A stretch of 64,000 nucleotides of DNA from Clostridia bacterium (GTDB taxonomy: Bacteria; Bacillota_A; Clostridia; Oscillospirales; CAG-272): NCBI GenBank assembly GCA_017445115.1, contig JAFSUU010000087.1, positions 42,861 to 106,860 on the forward strand, written 5' to 3'. Shown piece after piece: positions 48,070 through 56,701 of the stretch (position 1 is the first letter of the stretch; each line of letters begins with the position of its first letter). A program made the translations under genes and the position numbers. The notes below the pieces were generated by a model that did not search any database, had not been told where the DNA came from, and saw only the letters and a list, made by a program, of their open reading frames with translations.

Positions 48070-48792
48070 TCAGATATCGAGGGGCGTCCCGGTAAGGCGC
48101 GCCATGATCTCCTGATAAGCGTCTTCGACGCCGCCGAGGTCGCGGCGGAATCTGTCTTTGTCAAGTTTTTTCTGAGTTGCGCTGTCCCAGAGACGGCAGG
48201 TGTCGGGGGAGATCTCGTCGGCGAGAACTATCGTTCCGTCCGCGAGTCTGCCGAATTCGAGTTTGAAGTCGACGAGAGTTACTCCGCGCTCCGCCCAGAT
48301 CTTTTTGAGCTCCGAGTTGACTTTGAACGAGAGATCCTTGATCGTCTCGATCTCCGCCTTTGTCGCGAGCTTCAGCGCGATAGCGTGATATTCGTTGATG
48401 AGCGGATCGGCGAGAGCGTCGTTTTTATATGAAAACTCTATTGTCGGCTCGTCGAAGACGATGCCTTCGTCAACGCCGTAGTGCTTTGCGAACGAGCCCG
48501 CGGAAATGTTTCTGATTATGACCTCGAGCGGAACGATCGATACTCTCTTGACGAGCGTGTCGCGCTCGCTCAGTTCCTTTACGAAGTGAGTCGGAACGCC
48601 GACCTTTTCGAGGTGCGCCATCAGAAGGTTGCTCATGCGGTTGTTTATGACGCCTTTTCCGACGATGGTGCCTTTTTTCAGCCCGTTGAACGCCGTCGCG
48701 TCGTCCTTATACGAGACGATGAGAAGCTCCTGGTCCTCCGTTTCGTAAACCTTTTTTGCCTTGCCTTCGTAGATCATTTTTCCTTTGACCAT
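48070..48792 (-). CDS. purC: Phosphoribosylaminoimidazole-succinocarboxamide synthase
   Basis: SAICAR synthetase, 240 residues. Signatures are MIYEGKAKKVYETED, FNGLKKGTIVGKG, VPLEVIIRN and LVDFKLEFG. ATG at 48792 follows AGGGGG; a longer in-frame start would lie upstream of the likely transcription start. First gene of a purC-purF operon. Confidence 0.96.
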   Translation of the reverse strand: MVKGKMIYEGKAKKVYETEDQELLIVSYKDDATAFNGLKKGTIVGKGVINNRMSNLLMAHLEKVGVPTHFVKELSERDTLVKRVSIVPLEVIIRNISAGSFAKHYGVDEGIVFDEPTIEFSYKNDALADPLINEYHAIALKLATKAEIETIKDLSFKVNSELKKIWAERGVTLVDFKLEFGRLADGTIVLADEISPDTCRLWDSATQKKLDKDRFRRDLGGVEDAYQEIMARLTGTPLDI

Positions 48793-48891
48793 TATCCGAT
48801 CCCCCTTATTTTGCTCCGCTGTTTCAAAACGGAAAAAATTATAGACGTCCCCCGCTTCTTCGCGAAAGACGCCGTTGCCTTTGACGCTGTA

Positions 48892-48920
48892 ATTATACAT
48901 CCCGCGGCTTGCTTTGTCAA
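48892..48920 (-). promoter_or_regulatory. sigma-A promoter of purC-purF
   Basis: Minus-strand TTGACA (48920-48915), 17 nt, TATAAT (48897-48892). A leader of about 90 nt follows; no purine riboswitch core was recognised in it. Confidence 0.85.
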
Positions 48921-49042
48921 TGTATTTGCCGATATATTTTTCAGTTTGTACCATTTAATAATAAACGGGAGAAAAAAGGCGGGTTTTTTGTCGGGAAAGA
49001 AATAATTGCGGGGAAGCGACCCCTCATTTTTTGCGTCGGCAC

Positions 49043-49071
49043 TTGATTTTTTATCCCTTATGTATTAAAAT
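49043..49071 (+). promoter_or_regulatory. sigma-A promoter of pfkA
   Basis: TTGATT (49043-49048), 17 nt, TAAAAT (49066-49071). Confidence 0.75.
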
Positions 49072-49114
49072 GAAGTTTGTTGAAATAAATAAAACCTTTC
49101 GGAGGAATAAAAAT

Positions 49115-50179
49115 ATGGAAAAGAAATTCAGAAGGATAGGCGTTCTCGCGTCCGGCGGCGACGCTCCCGGCATGAACCCCGTCATCCGCGCCGTAACGAG
49201 AAGCGCGATCGAGCACGGCGTCGAAGTCGTCGGCATCAAGGGCGGCTACTACGGACTTATTCACGATGAAGTCGTGCACCTCGGGGCCCGCGACGTCAAA
49301 AACATCGTAAATGTGGGCGGCACTTTCCTCTACTCCGCAAGATGCCTTGAGTTCAAGGAAGAGTGGGGTATGCAGAAGGCTATCGAGACGTGCAAAAAGT
49401 ACGATATCGACGGCATCATCGCCTGCGGCGGCGACGGAACTTTCCGCGGCGCGACGGACCTTTCCAACAGAGGCATCCCGACGATCGGAATTCCCGGCAC
49501 GATAGATAACGATATCACCGCGACCGAATACGCAATCGGCTTCGACACCGCGATGAACACGACGGTGCAGATGATAGACCGTCTCCGCGACACCTGCGAG
49601 TCTCACGCGAGATGCAACGTCGTCGAGGTCATGGGACGCGACGCCGGCGGCATCGCTATCAACACTGCCATCGCCTGCGGCGCGGTCGGCTGTATGATAA
49701 ACGAGCTTCCGTTTGACGAGGAAGCGCTCATGAAGAAGATGATAAAGCTCCGCGCAGAAGGCAAGCGCGAGTTTATCGTAGTCGTCGTCGAGGGCAATCC
49801 GTACTATTCGGAAGCGTTCGCAAAGAGGATCGAGGAAGCGACCGGCATCGAGACGAAGTTCGCGCGCCTCGCTCACGTCGTTCGCGGCGGTTCGCCGACG
49901 CTCCGCGACAGAGTCACCGCGGCTAAAATGTCGACGCGCGCGGTCGATGAGCTTCTCGCCGGCAAGAGTGACCTCGTCGTCTGCGAGAGAGGCGGCAAGA
50001 TCGTCACGACGGACATCAACTTCGCTCTCATCACCGACAGGATGTATAAGAACAAACTGAGAGAGGGCGACCTTGACAAGTACAGCGAGGAACAGATCGC
50101 CGAGATGAAGGCTATCTGCGACGCAAAGCATCAAAGCTTCGTCGAACTCTATAAGATCATGGACGAGATCTCTTACTGA
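49115..50179 (+). CDS. pfkA: 6-phosphofructokinase
   Basis: Phosphorylates fructose 6-phosphate. The 354-residue protein has GVLASGGDAPGMN, the nucleotide loop CGGDGTFRGA (GGDG points to ATP rather than pyrophosphate), catalytic IPGTIDNDI, and MGRDAGGIA. About 35 residues longer than Bacillus PfkA. ATG at 49115 follows GGAGG. Confidence 0.95.
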   Translation: MEKKFRRIGVLASGGDAPGMNPVIRAVTRSAIEHGVEVVGIKGGYYGLIHDEVVHLGARDVKNIVNVGGTFLYSARCLEFKEEWGMQKAIETCKKYDIDGIIACGGDGTFRGATDLSNRGIPTIGIPGTIDNDITATEYAIGFDTAMNTTVQMIDRLRDTCESHARCNVVEVMGRDAGGIAINTAIACGAVGCMINELPFDEEALMKKMIKLRAEGKREFIVVVVEGNPYYSEAFAKRIEEATGIETKFARLAHVVRGGSPTLRDRVTAAKMSTRAVDELLAGKSDLVVCERGGKIVTTDINFALITDRMYKNKLREGDLDKYSEEQIAEMKAICDAKHQSFVELYKIMDEISY

Positions 50180-50198
50180 TCATTAATAAATCAGCACC

Positions 50199-50236
50199 GA
50201 CGCTCTTTCGGCTATGTCGAAAGAGCGTCATTTTTC
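50199..50236 (+). terminator. Terminator of pfkA
   Basis: GACGCTCTTTCG pairs with CGAAAGAGCGTC, followed by ATTTTTC. Confidence 0.9.
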
Positions 50237-50277
50237 TGCTTTTTTGTGTAATAAAGACGAATGGGAGAATATTTCGT

Positions 50278-50306
50278 TTGACATTAATTTTCAGCAGGTC
50301 TATAAT
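50278..50306 (+). promoter_or_regulatory. sigma-A promoter of plsC-lipid kinase operon
   Basis: TTGACA (50278-50283), 17 nt, TATAAT (50301-50306). Confidence 0.85.
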
Positions 50307-50371
50307 ATAATATCATTAAAGTAACATCTGTTGCTTTTTACTCAGCTGTTTCACATCTTCGAGGTGATAAT

Positions 50372-51103
50372 TTGAAATACGTCGGAATAGGTTTGCTCTT
50401 TTTGGTCGGTCTTTTTCTGGCATACGTTCTGCTCCTTGTTGTAAGCGCATACCTTGTGAACGGAAAGAAAGAGTACGGCAAGAACAGCAAATATTACAGA
50501 TTCCTGCTCGAAAGTTCGACCGCGGTCGGACTTTGTATCCTTCGCGTAAAGATACATCTGACGGGGCTCGATAAAGTCCCGAAGGGCGCGAGATTTCTTC
50601 TCGTCAGCAACCATCGCTCGAACTTTGACCCGATAGTCACCTGGCGCGCTTTTCACGGATACGATATCGCGTTTGTCTCAAAGCCCGCCAACTTCAAAGT
50701 CCCGGTCTGGGGCAGACTTATCCGCCGCTGCGGCTTTCTGTCGATCGACAGAGCGAGCCCGCGCGAATCTATGAAGGTATTCAACAGAGCCGCTGAAATG
50801 ATAAAGAGCGGCAACGTGTCTTTCGGTATCTATCCCGAGGGGACAAGAAGCAAGGACTGCAAACTGCTCCCGTTCCACGACGGGATCTTTATGGTGGCAC
50901 AAAAGGCGGAGAGCCCGATAGTAGTCCTCGCAGTGAGAGGGACCGAGCAGATACATAAAAGATACATCCGTCACCGCACGCACGTTTATCTCGACGTGCT
51001 CGACGTCATACCCCCGGAAAAGCACACTTCAATGAGAACGGGCGAGATCGGCGCCGAGATAAAAGATATGTATGTAAATTTTTTAGGGAGTGATATAAAA
51101 TGA
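50372..51103 (+). CDS. plsC: 1-acyl-sn-glycerol-3-phosphate acyltransferase
   Basis: Makes phosphatidic acid at the membrane. 243 residues: an N-terminal TM helix (about 4-27), the catalytic HX4D motif in SNHRSNFD, and the glycerol-phosphate-binding YPEGTRS. TTG start at 50372 after GAGGTGAT. Overlaps the lipid kinase gene by 4 nt (ATGA). Confidence 0.94.
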   Translation: MKYVGIGLLFLVGLFLAYVLLLVVSAYLVNGKKEYGKNSKYYRFLLESSTAVGLCILRVKIHLTGLDKVPKGARFLLVSNHRSNFDPIVTWRAFHGYDIAFVSKPANFKVPVWGRLIRRCGFLSIDRASPRESMKVFNRAAEMIKSGNVSFGIYPEGTRSKDCKLLPFHDGIFMVAQKAESPIVVLAVRGTEQIHKRYIRHRTHVYLDVLDVIPPEKHTSMRTGEIGAEIKDMYVNFLGSDIK

Positions 51104-51990
51104 GCAAGTATTTTATTCTTTACAACGCTAAATCCGGAAGCGAGGCCGGAAAACAGAAAGCGGAAGAGATCGAAAAATATGCCGGCGACGCCGAAGTCGA
51201 GTATATCGACGTCACGAAGGTCGACGATTTTGCCGCTCTCTTTGAGAAAGTGACGGACGACGACACGATCGTTCTCTGCGGAGGAGACGGCACTCTCTGC
51301 CATTTCGCGAACGACACGTACGGGATGAAGTATCCGAAGAACCTTCTCTTCTATTCCGCGGGTACCGGAAACGACTTTTACAACGATATCGGCAAGAAAC
51401 CCGGCACGGAGCCCGTTCCGGTTGCAAAGTATCTTGAGCATCTTCCGACGGTCACCGTCAAGGGCAAGGACTATAAATTCATCAACGGCATCGGCTACGG
51501 TATCGACGGATATTGCTGCGAGGTCGGCGACGCTCAGCACGCCGCAGGCGTCAAAGAGGTCAACTATACTTCTATCGCTATAAAAGGTCTGCTCTTCCAC
51601 TTCAAACCGAAGAACGCGACGGTCACGGTAGACGGCGTTACGAAGAAGTACAAAAAGGCATGGCTCGCTCCCACGATGAACGGCAGATATTACGGCGGCG
51701 GCATGATCCCGACGCCCGATCAGGACAGACTGAACAATGAGACGGTCTCCGTCATGGTCATGTACGGCAAGGGCAAGATCAAGACTCTTATGGTCTTCCC
51801 GTCGATCTTCAAAGGCGAACACATCAACCACAAAGAGATGGTAGACGTCCTCGTCGGCAAAGAGGTCAAGGTCGAGTTCGACAGCCCCTGCGCTCTCCAG
51901 ATAGACGGCGAGACTATCCTCGACGTATCGGGATACACGGTCAAAGCGTACGCGCCCGCAAAAGTCGAAGAGCCGGCAGCAGCCCTCTGA
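51100..51990 (+). CDS. Diacylglycerol/lipid kinase family protein
   Basis: A 296-residue DagK-type kinase with the nucleotide loop VLCGGDGTLCHF and SAGTGNDFYNDIG, the equivalents of GGDGT and GTxNDfA. It may recycle diacylglycerol to phosphatidic acid, matching the plsC partner. The C-terminus has an IDGE motif (ALQIDGETI), as usual in the family. Confidence 0.92.
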   Translation: MSKYFILYNAKSGSEAGKQKAEEIEKYAGDAEVEYIDVTKVDDFAALFEKVTDDDTIVLCGGDGTLCHFANDTYGMKYPKNLLFYSAGTGNDFYNDIGKKPGTEPVPVAKYLEHLPTVTVKGKDYKFINGIGYGIDGYCCEVGDAQHAAGVKEVNYTSIAIKGLLFHFKPKNATVTVDGVTKKYKKAWLAPTMNGRYYGGGMIPTPDQDRLNNETVSVMVMYGKGKIKTLMVFPSIFKGEHINHKEMVDVLVGKEVKVEFDSPCALQIDGETILDVSGYTVKAYAPAKVEEPAAAL

Positions 51991-52011
51991 TTTTTGAATA
52001 TAAAAATTCAA

Positions 52012-52043
52012 CCGCCGCGGAAAAATTTCCGCGGCGGCTTTTT
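52012..52043 (+). terminator. Terminator after the lipid kinase gene
   Basis: CCGCCGCGG pairs with CCGCGGCGG, followed by CTTTTT. Confidence 0.9.
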
Positions 52044-52061
52044 GCTGAACTTGTTATTTCT

Positions 52062-52823
52062 TTATTCTTCTTTCCAACCGTCGATGCCGCCTCTCTCAAT
52101 GGCGCCGACTATCCGGCGGTAAATGCCCCGGTGTTTCCTGTCGAGCGAGTGCAGAAGCGTCTTCATCTCCTCGCGCTCAGTCTCCTTGTCCTCCGGGCAG
52201 GGAGTTTTTTCGACGGGAAGCGCCGCTTTTTTGACGAAAGATTTTATAAGGCGCTCCTCGGTCAGTATCATAGGACGGATGACCGTCATATCCGATCGCG
52301 AGAGATAGGTAACCGGGCGAAAACATCCGACTCTGCCCTCGTAGAACAGATTTAGCATAAAAGTTTCCGCCGCGTCGTCAAAGTGGTGACCGAGCGCGAT
52401 TTTCGTACAACCGAGCTCTTTCGCGGCGTCGACGAGTATGCCGCGCCTCATGCGTGAACAAAGGGAGCAGGGGTTCGATTCGTGACGGATATCGAAGATG
52501 ACCTTTGCAAGCTCGGTCTCTTTTACGTGATAGGGCACGCCGAGCTCTTCGCAGAGCACGGCTATTTGCGCGTGGTCGCTCTTCTCGGCTCCGATAAGCT
52601 CCGAGCGGTCAAAGCCCATATCTACCTGGAGCGCGAGGATATCGAACTTTTTCGGCAGAAATTCCCTCAGCGCCGAGAGCGCGCAGAGCATGGTCAGAGA
52701 GTCTTTACCGCCCGACACGCCGACAGCGACAAGGTCGCCGTCGTCGATCATATCGTACCTTTCGACTGCGGCTCTGACACGGCTGAGTATTTTTTGAAGT
52801 TCTTTTTTCTGTATCTCATTCAT
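52062..52823 (-). CDS. TtcA-type tRNA thiolation PP-loop protein
   Basis: A 253-residue ATP pyrophosphatase with the PP-loop VSGGKDSLT, the TtcA CxxC in NPCSLCSRMRRG and a third Cys in KTPCPED. In TtcA these cysteines hold an iron-sulfur cluster, and the enzyme makes 2-thiocytidine 32 in tRNA. Weak ribosome site. Divergent from the amidase gene. Confidence 0.9.
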   Translation of the reverse strand: MNEIQKKELQKILSRVRAAVERYDMIDDGDLVAVGVSGGKDSLTMLCALSALREFLPKKFDILALQVDMGFDRSELIGAEKSDHAQIAVLCEELGVPYHVKETELAKVIFDIRHESNPCSLCSRMRRGILVDAAKELGCTKIALGHHFDDAAETFMLNLFYEGRVGCFRPVTYLSRSDMTVIRPMILTEERLIKSFVKKAALPVEKTPCPEDKETEREEMKTLLHSLDRKHRGIYRRIVGAIERGGIDGWKEE

Positions 52824-52911
52824 TTTTCTTACGTTTTTCTTATGTTCGTGACGCTTCGGCAGAAGTATTCATATACTTATTATCAAAACAAGACTGCCGG
52901 AGGTATTTTTA

Positions 52912-53475
52912 ATGGCGATTAAAGTGTTTATAGATCAGGGGCACAATCCGTCGGGTCCGAACGCCGGAGCGGAGGGAAACGGATACCGAGAACAGGATCT
53001 CGTGTTCACGATAGGGATGATGACAGCGGAAAGACTGCGCGAACGCGGATTTGACGTCAGAGTGTCAAGGGAGACCTCGACGACGCAGCTCGGAACGTCG
53101 AACGCGTCTTCTCTTGCGGCGCGGGTGAACGACGCGAACTCGTGGGGCGCCGACGTGTTTATAAGTCTTCACGCGAACGCTTCGGACAATACTTCGGCGT
53201 CGGGGCAGGAGGCGTTCGTATATTCGGCGTCGAGCACCGCGCTTCCGCTCGCAAAGGACATTCTCCGCCGTCTCGGTGAGACGACCGGACTTCGCGACCG
53301 CGGCGTCACCGCAAGGCCGAACCTCTACGTCCTGCGCCGCACGACGATGCCCGCGACTCTCGTCGAGCTCGGGTTCATCACGAATCAGTACGACGCCGAG
53401 CTTATGGCGACGCGTCCGGAGCTGTTTGCCGACGGCGTTGCAACGGGCGTTCTCTCATATTACGGAATGCTCTGA
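52912..53475 (+). CDS. N-acetylmuramoyl-L-alanine amidase without signal peptide
   Basis: A 187-residue Amidase_3 domain. Zinc ligands are in FIDQGHNPS, REQDLVF (Glu) and ISLHANAS, with the catalytic Glu in TLVELGFI. The domain starts at residue 1, with no signal peptide or cell-wall anchor, so release would need lysis or another route. It resembles phage or mother-cell lysis amidases. Good ribosome site GGAGG. Confidence 0.92.
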   Translation: MAIKVFIDQGHNPSGPNAGAEGNGYREQDLVFTIGMMTAERLRERGFDVRVSRETSTTQLGTSNASSLAARVNDANSWGADVFISLHANASDNTSASGQEAFVYSASSTALPLAKDILRRLGETTGLRDRGVTARPNLYVLRRTTMPATLVELGFITNQYDAELMATRPELFADGVATGVLSYYGML

Positions 53476-53482
53476 TCCGTAC

Positions 53483-54238
53483 TTATTCCCCGTCTTTCGG
53501 CGGGGATCTCTTTTTTCTTTTCTTTTTCGGCTCTTCCTCCGGGGGAAGCTTTTCGGCGAGGTCCGGTCTGTTCTTTTTCGTTATTTCGACAGACTTTTCG
53601 TGCCGCCATTTTTCGATATTAGCGTGATGACCGGAGAGAAGGACTTCCGGAACCTCCATTCCGTGAAAGACCGGAGGGCGCGTGTATTGCGGATATTCGA
53701 GAAGCCCGCCCTCGAACGATTCTTTTTCAAAACATTCGGCGTCCGAGAGCACGCCGGGGACAAGTCTGCCGACCGCGTCGGTCAGGATGCACGCGGGTAT
53801 CTCGCCGCCGGTCAGCACATAGTCTCCTATCGAGATCTCCTCGTCGACGATCTCGTCGATGACGCGCTGGTCGACGCCTTCATAGTGGCCGCAGAGGACG
53901 ATGAGGCGTTCATAGCCCGAAAGGCGTTTTGCCATCGCCTGGTCGAGCACCTTTCCGCGGGGAGACATATATATAACTCTCGTCGCTTCCTTTGAGACTT
54001 CGCCGCCGTCTTTCAGCACCGCTTCATAGCAGTTGTAAATCGGCGGCGCCGCCATAAGCATCCCCATTCCGCCGCCGTACGGCGTGTCGTCGACGCGGCG
54101 GTTGCGGTCCTCGGAATAGTCTCTTATATTGTAAGTGCGGATATCGAGTATCCCCGCCTTCCTTGCTCTGCCGATGATGCTCTCGGAAAGAACCGTTTCG
54201 ACAAGACCGGGGAAAAGCGTCATTATATCTACTCTCAT
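53483..54238 (-). CDS. trmD: tRNA (guanine-37-N1)-methyltransferase
   Basis: A 251-residue SPOUT enzyme with the knot segment LCGHYEGVDQRV...EISIGDYVLTGGE. The C-terminus carries a basic tail (EEPKKKRKKRSPPKDGE). ATG at 54238 overlaps rimM by 4 nt. The gene's last bases contain the terminator arm of the convergent amidase gene. Confidence 0.96.
   Translation of the reverse strand: MRVDIMTLFPGLVETVLSESIIGRARKAGILDIRTYNIRDYSEDRNRRVDDTPYGGGMGMLMAAPPIYNCYEAVLKDGGEVSKEATRVIYMSPRGKVLDQAMAKRLSGYERLIVLCGHYEGVDQRVIDEIVDEEISIGDYVLTGGEIPACILTDAVGRLVPGVLSDAECFEKESFEGGLLEYPQYTRPPVFHGMEVPEVLLSGHHANIEKWRHEKSVEITKKNRPDLAEKLPPEEEPKKKRKKRSPPKDGE
53488..53517 (+). terminator. Amidase terminator inside the trmD 3' end
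   Basis: CCCCGTC pairs with GGCGGGG, followed by a T-run. It lies in coding sequence of trmD. Confidence 0.6.
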
Positions 54239-54774
54239 TCTTCCATACCCTCGATAAGTTTTACGTAGATCCCCGCGTCGCGGCTCTCTCCGAACGAGAC
54301 TTCTTTTATGAACTCTGCAACGCAAGGCACCATAAATGTATTTCCGTCGGGTTTCTTTATGACGTAGACCTGCTGTCCCGCCGGGGCGAGAACGTCGTCG
54401 AGCGTTCCGATCTCGCGAAGCGTGTCGTTGTCGTAAACGGGAAGACCTATTATGTCCGCTATGAAATAGTCACCGCGGCGAAGACGGAAATCACCTCTTG
54501 CGGCGAAAAACAGCTCGCCCTTGTATTTTACCGCGTCTTCAAACGTGTCGATACCCTCAAGCTTGACAAGGACCATATTTTTCTGAACGGAAGCTCTCGT
54601 CACCTTCATCGGGACGTACTCGCCGCCGCGAAGAATGTACATTGTTTTCAGCTTTGCGAGCACTTCGGGGCTGTCGCACCTGTTTTCAAGCTTCAGCATT
54701 CCCGCGACGCCGTGGGTGTTCACCGCCGATGCGCACTCGAGATACTCTTTCAGTTTCGCTATTTTGTATTCCAT
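54235..54774 (-). CDS. rimM: Ribosome maturation factor RimM
   Basis: A 179-residue 16S processing factor with an N-terminal RimM domain (SAVNTHGVAGMLKLE) and a C-terminal PRC-barrel (FIADIIGLPVYDND, GTLDDVLAPAGQQVY). Forms rimM-trmD with trmD; rpsP and the KH gene usual in this operon are not here. Confidence 0.93.
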   Translation of the reverse strand: MEYKIAKLKEYLECASAVNTHGVAGMLKLENRCDSPEVLAKLKTMYILRGGEYVPMKVTRASVQKNMVLVKLEGIDTFEDAVKYKGELFFAARGDFRLRRGDYFIADIIGLPVYDNDTLREIGTLDDVLAPAGQQVYVIKKPDGNTFMVPCVAEFIKEVSFGESRDAGIYVKLIEGMEE

Positions 54775-54856
54775 AAAACACCTCTTATACTATACAGCAA
54801 TTTTATCATTATAAAAGTCGGATGTCAAGGTCGGTGAAAAAATGTGTTTTTGCGTG

Positions 54857-54885
54857 TTGACAAACGGAAATTACTGTTGTATAAT
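54857..54885 (+). promoter_or_regulatory. sigma-A promoter of the NUDIX/methyltransferase operon
   Basis: TTGACA (54857-54862), 17 nt, TATAAT (54880-54885). Confidence 0.85.
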
Positions 54886-54900
54886 TGACAAAACCCACAG

Positions 54901-54995
54901 AAAGGATACGGACAGATGAAGATTTACCGCAACGCTTTTGTTAATATGCTTCCTTACGACACCGAACTTGCAAGTGCCGTTTTGTCCGTATCTTT
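54901..54995 (+). promoter_or_regulatory. Leader hairpin that can hide a ribosome site
   Basis: AAGGATACGGACA (54902-54914) is complementary, with one G-U pair, to TGTCCGTATCTTT (54983-54995), covering the ribosome site of the short leader ORF. A competing stem GTATCT (54988-54993) with AGATAC downstream (about 55009-55015) could free it. Confidence 0.5.
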
Positions 54996-54999
54996 ATGA
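54916..54999 (+). CDS. Short leader ORF (27 codons)
   Basis: ATG after AAAGGA codes for MKIYRNAFVNMLPYDTELAS and seven more residues, then TGA. It is the first ORF behind a perfect promoter and has no recognised homologue. It may be a regulatory leader peptide or the degraded start of a longer gene. Confidence 0.4.
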   Translation: MKIYRNAFVNMLPYDTELASAVLSVSL

Positions 55000-55072
55000 T
55001 TCTATTCAGATACTTTGCAGAGCGGCGCTTCCGGATTCCGAAAGCGACGTTTATGTTTATACGGAGATTTTT

Positions 55073-55579
55073 ATGAAAAAGATCGGGATATATGGCGAGA
55101 ACAGGGTGACGCCGTACGAAAAGACGCGAGTGGGATGCCGCGGAGTGCTCGTCGAGGACGGAAAACTTCTCGTTTCCGTGGCGAGTAGTGCCGGCGGCGT
55201 GATGATGCTCCCCGGCGGAGGGCTTGAAGACGGGGAGACTCTTGAGGAGTGCTGCCGCCGCGAGCTCGAAGAGGAGACCGGGGTCGTCGTCGAACCTTTG
55301 ATGTGTTTTCTCGAGCTCGACGAATACTACGGGGAATATAAGTTCGTGGATTACTACTTTGTCTGCCGCAGAGTCGGCGAAGGCGAGCGCCGCCTGACAC
55401 GGTTCGAAGAGCGTGTCGGACTTGAGGCGGTCATGATGAGTGTCGACGAATTTATGACCGAGACGGGAGCTTTTTCAAAATATATCGGATCCGACGAGGA
55501 GCGAGCCGGTATATACCTCCGCGAGTTCGTCGCGATGAGGGAATATCTTGAAGCAGCCGGAGAAGGAGAGAAAAAATGA
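55073..55579 (+). CDS. NUDIX hydrolase 1
   Basis: A 168-residue protein. The NUDIX box GGGLEDGETLEECCRRELEEETGV lies about residues 51-74. Substrate unknown. ATG at 55073 follows CGGAG; longer in-frame starts would overlap the leader ORF. Overlaps the next NUDIX gene by 4 nt (ATGA). Confidence 0.88.
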   Translation: MKKIGIYGENRVTPYEKTRVGCRGVLVEDGKLLVSVASSAGGVMMLPGGGLEDGETLEECCRRELEEETGVVVEPLMCFLELDEYYGEYKFVDYYFVCRRVGEGERRLTRFEERVGLEAVMMSVDEFMTETGAFSKYIGSDEERAGIYLREFVAMREYLEAAGEGEKK

Positions 55580-55989
55580 GACAGGACAAAGCGTGCGGAG
55601 CCGTCGTCTTCAAAAAAGAGGGCGGCGAGATAAAATATTACGTCATTGAACAGCAGAACGGCGTCTTCGGATTCCCGAAAGGCCACGTCGAGGGAGACGA
55701 GACGGAGACCGGGACCGCAAGGCGCGAGATCCTCGAGGAGACGGGGCTTACGGTCCGTTTCGTCGACGGCTTCCGCGCGGAGCAGAATTATTACATACCC
55801 GAGATCGACGCCATGAAAAACGTGGTCTGCTTTCTCGCGGAGTCGGACGGAAAGACGCCCGTCGCGCAGGAGAGCGAGATAAAGAAGATATATCTCGTTC
55901 CGATCGCAGAGGCGCGTCGCCTTATCAACTTCGACGACACGAGAAAGATTTTTGATGACGCAAACGCGTTTCTCACCCCGGAGGCGTGA
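55576..55989 (+). CDS. NUDIX hydrolase 2, Ap4A-hydrolase-like
   Basis: A 137-residue protein starting with the pattern CGAVVFKKE, as in bis(5'-nucleosyl)-tetraphosphatases. The NUDIX box GHVEGDETETGTARREILEETGL covers about 36-58. It would cleave dinucleoside polyphosphates or damaged nucleotides. Confidence 0.88.
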   Translation: MRQDKACGAVVFKKEGGEIKYYVIEQQNGVFGFPKGHVEGDETETGTARREILEETGLTVRFVDGFRAEQNYYIPEIDAMKNVVCFLAESDGKTPVAQESEIKKIYLVPIAEARRLINFDDTRKIFDDANAFLTPEA

Positions 55990-55990
55990 T

Positions 55991-56686
55991 ATGACGGCAA
56001 AAGAAATAATCGACAAATGGGATCGTGCCGCAGAGCTTTACTACGCGGAGCAGGAGAAGTCAGAATTTGCACGCCGCAATAAAGAGACTGTGGAGCTGCG
56101 TTTTAAGGAGCTTCACGGAGAAAAAGTGCTCGACCTCGGCTGCGGCTGCGGTTGGTATACCGACTTTTTTATGAAGATCGGCGGCGATCCGGTCGGCGTC
56201 GACGGCTCCGAAAAGATGATAGAGCTTGCAAGAAAGAATTATCCGGAGTGCAAGTTCTCCATCGCCGACGTCACGAAAAATCTTCCGTTTGATGATTCTT
56301 CTTTTGATATAGTTTTCTGCAATCAGGTGCTGATGGATATTGAAGACGCAAAGCAGGTGTTTTCCGAGTGTCATCGCGTATTGAAGCGCGGGGGCATCCT
56401 TTATTATTCGATAGTTCACCCCGCGTTTTACGATTGCACCTGGCAGAAGGATGAGAACGGTTTCAGATATGGAAAGACGATGACGAGATATATCGCCCCT
56501 TATTCGTTTAACAACGAATTCTGGGGAGAGACGGTCCACTTTCACAGAACGCTCTCCTACTATCTGAACGCCGCCGCAAAGGCAGGGCTTGTTCTGAAAC
56601 ATACCGAAGAGCCGTCGGGTTACGACGGAGTCACGAAGAACGCCGATCTGCCGCTGTTCTTCTTCGCGGAGTACGGGAAAAACTGA
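55991..56686 (+). CDS. Class I SAM-dependent methyltransferase 1
   Basis: A 231-residue Methyltransf_11-type protein with motif I VLDLGCGCGWYTDFF, an acidic GVDGSEKMI loop, and LKRGGILYYSIVHP. It starts one base after the NUDIX 2 stop. Substrate unknown, possibly a small molecule. Confidence 0.85.
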   Translation: MTAKEIIDKWDRAAELYYAEQEKSEFARRNKETVELRFKELHGEKVLDLGCGCGWYTDFFMKIGGDPVGVDGSEKMIELARKNYPECKFSIADVTKNLPFDDSSFDIVFCNQVLMDIEDAKQVFSECHRVLKRGGILYYSIVHPAFYDCTWQKDENGFRYGKTMTRYIAPYSFNNEFWGETVHFHRTLSYYLNAAAKAGLVLKHTEEPSGYDGVTKNADLPLFFFAEYGKN

Positions 56687-56701
56687 GAAAAGGAGACCTA
56701 T

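Noticed and set aside
48793..48885. Purine or PRPP riboswitch in the purC leader
   Set aside because: The leader is short and none of the conserved core patterns was recognised.
48793..48954. 54-residue N-terminal extension of PurC
   Set aside because: It would start upstream of the predicted transcription start, and the conserved protein begins at the ATG with a good ribosome site.
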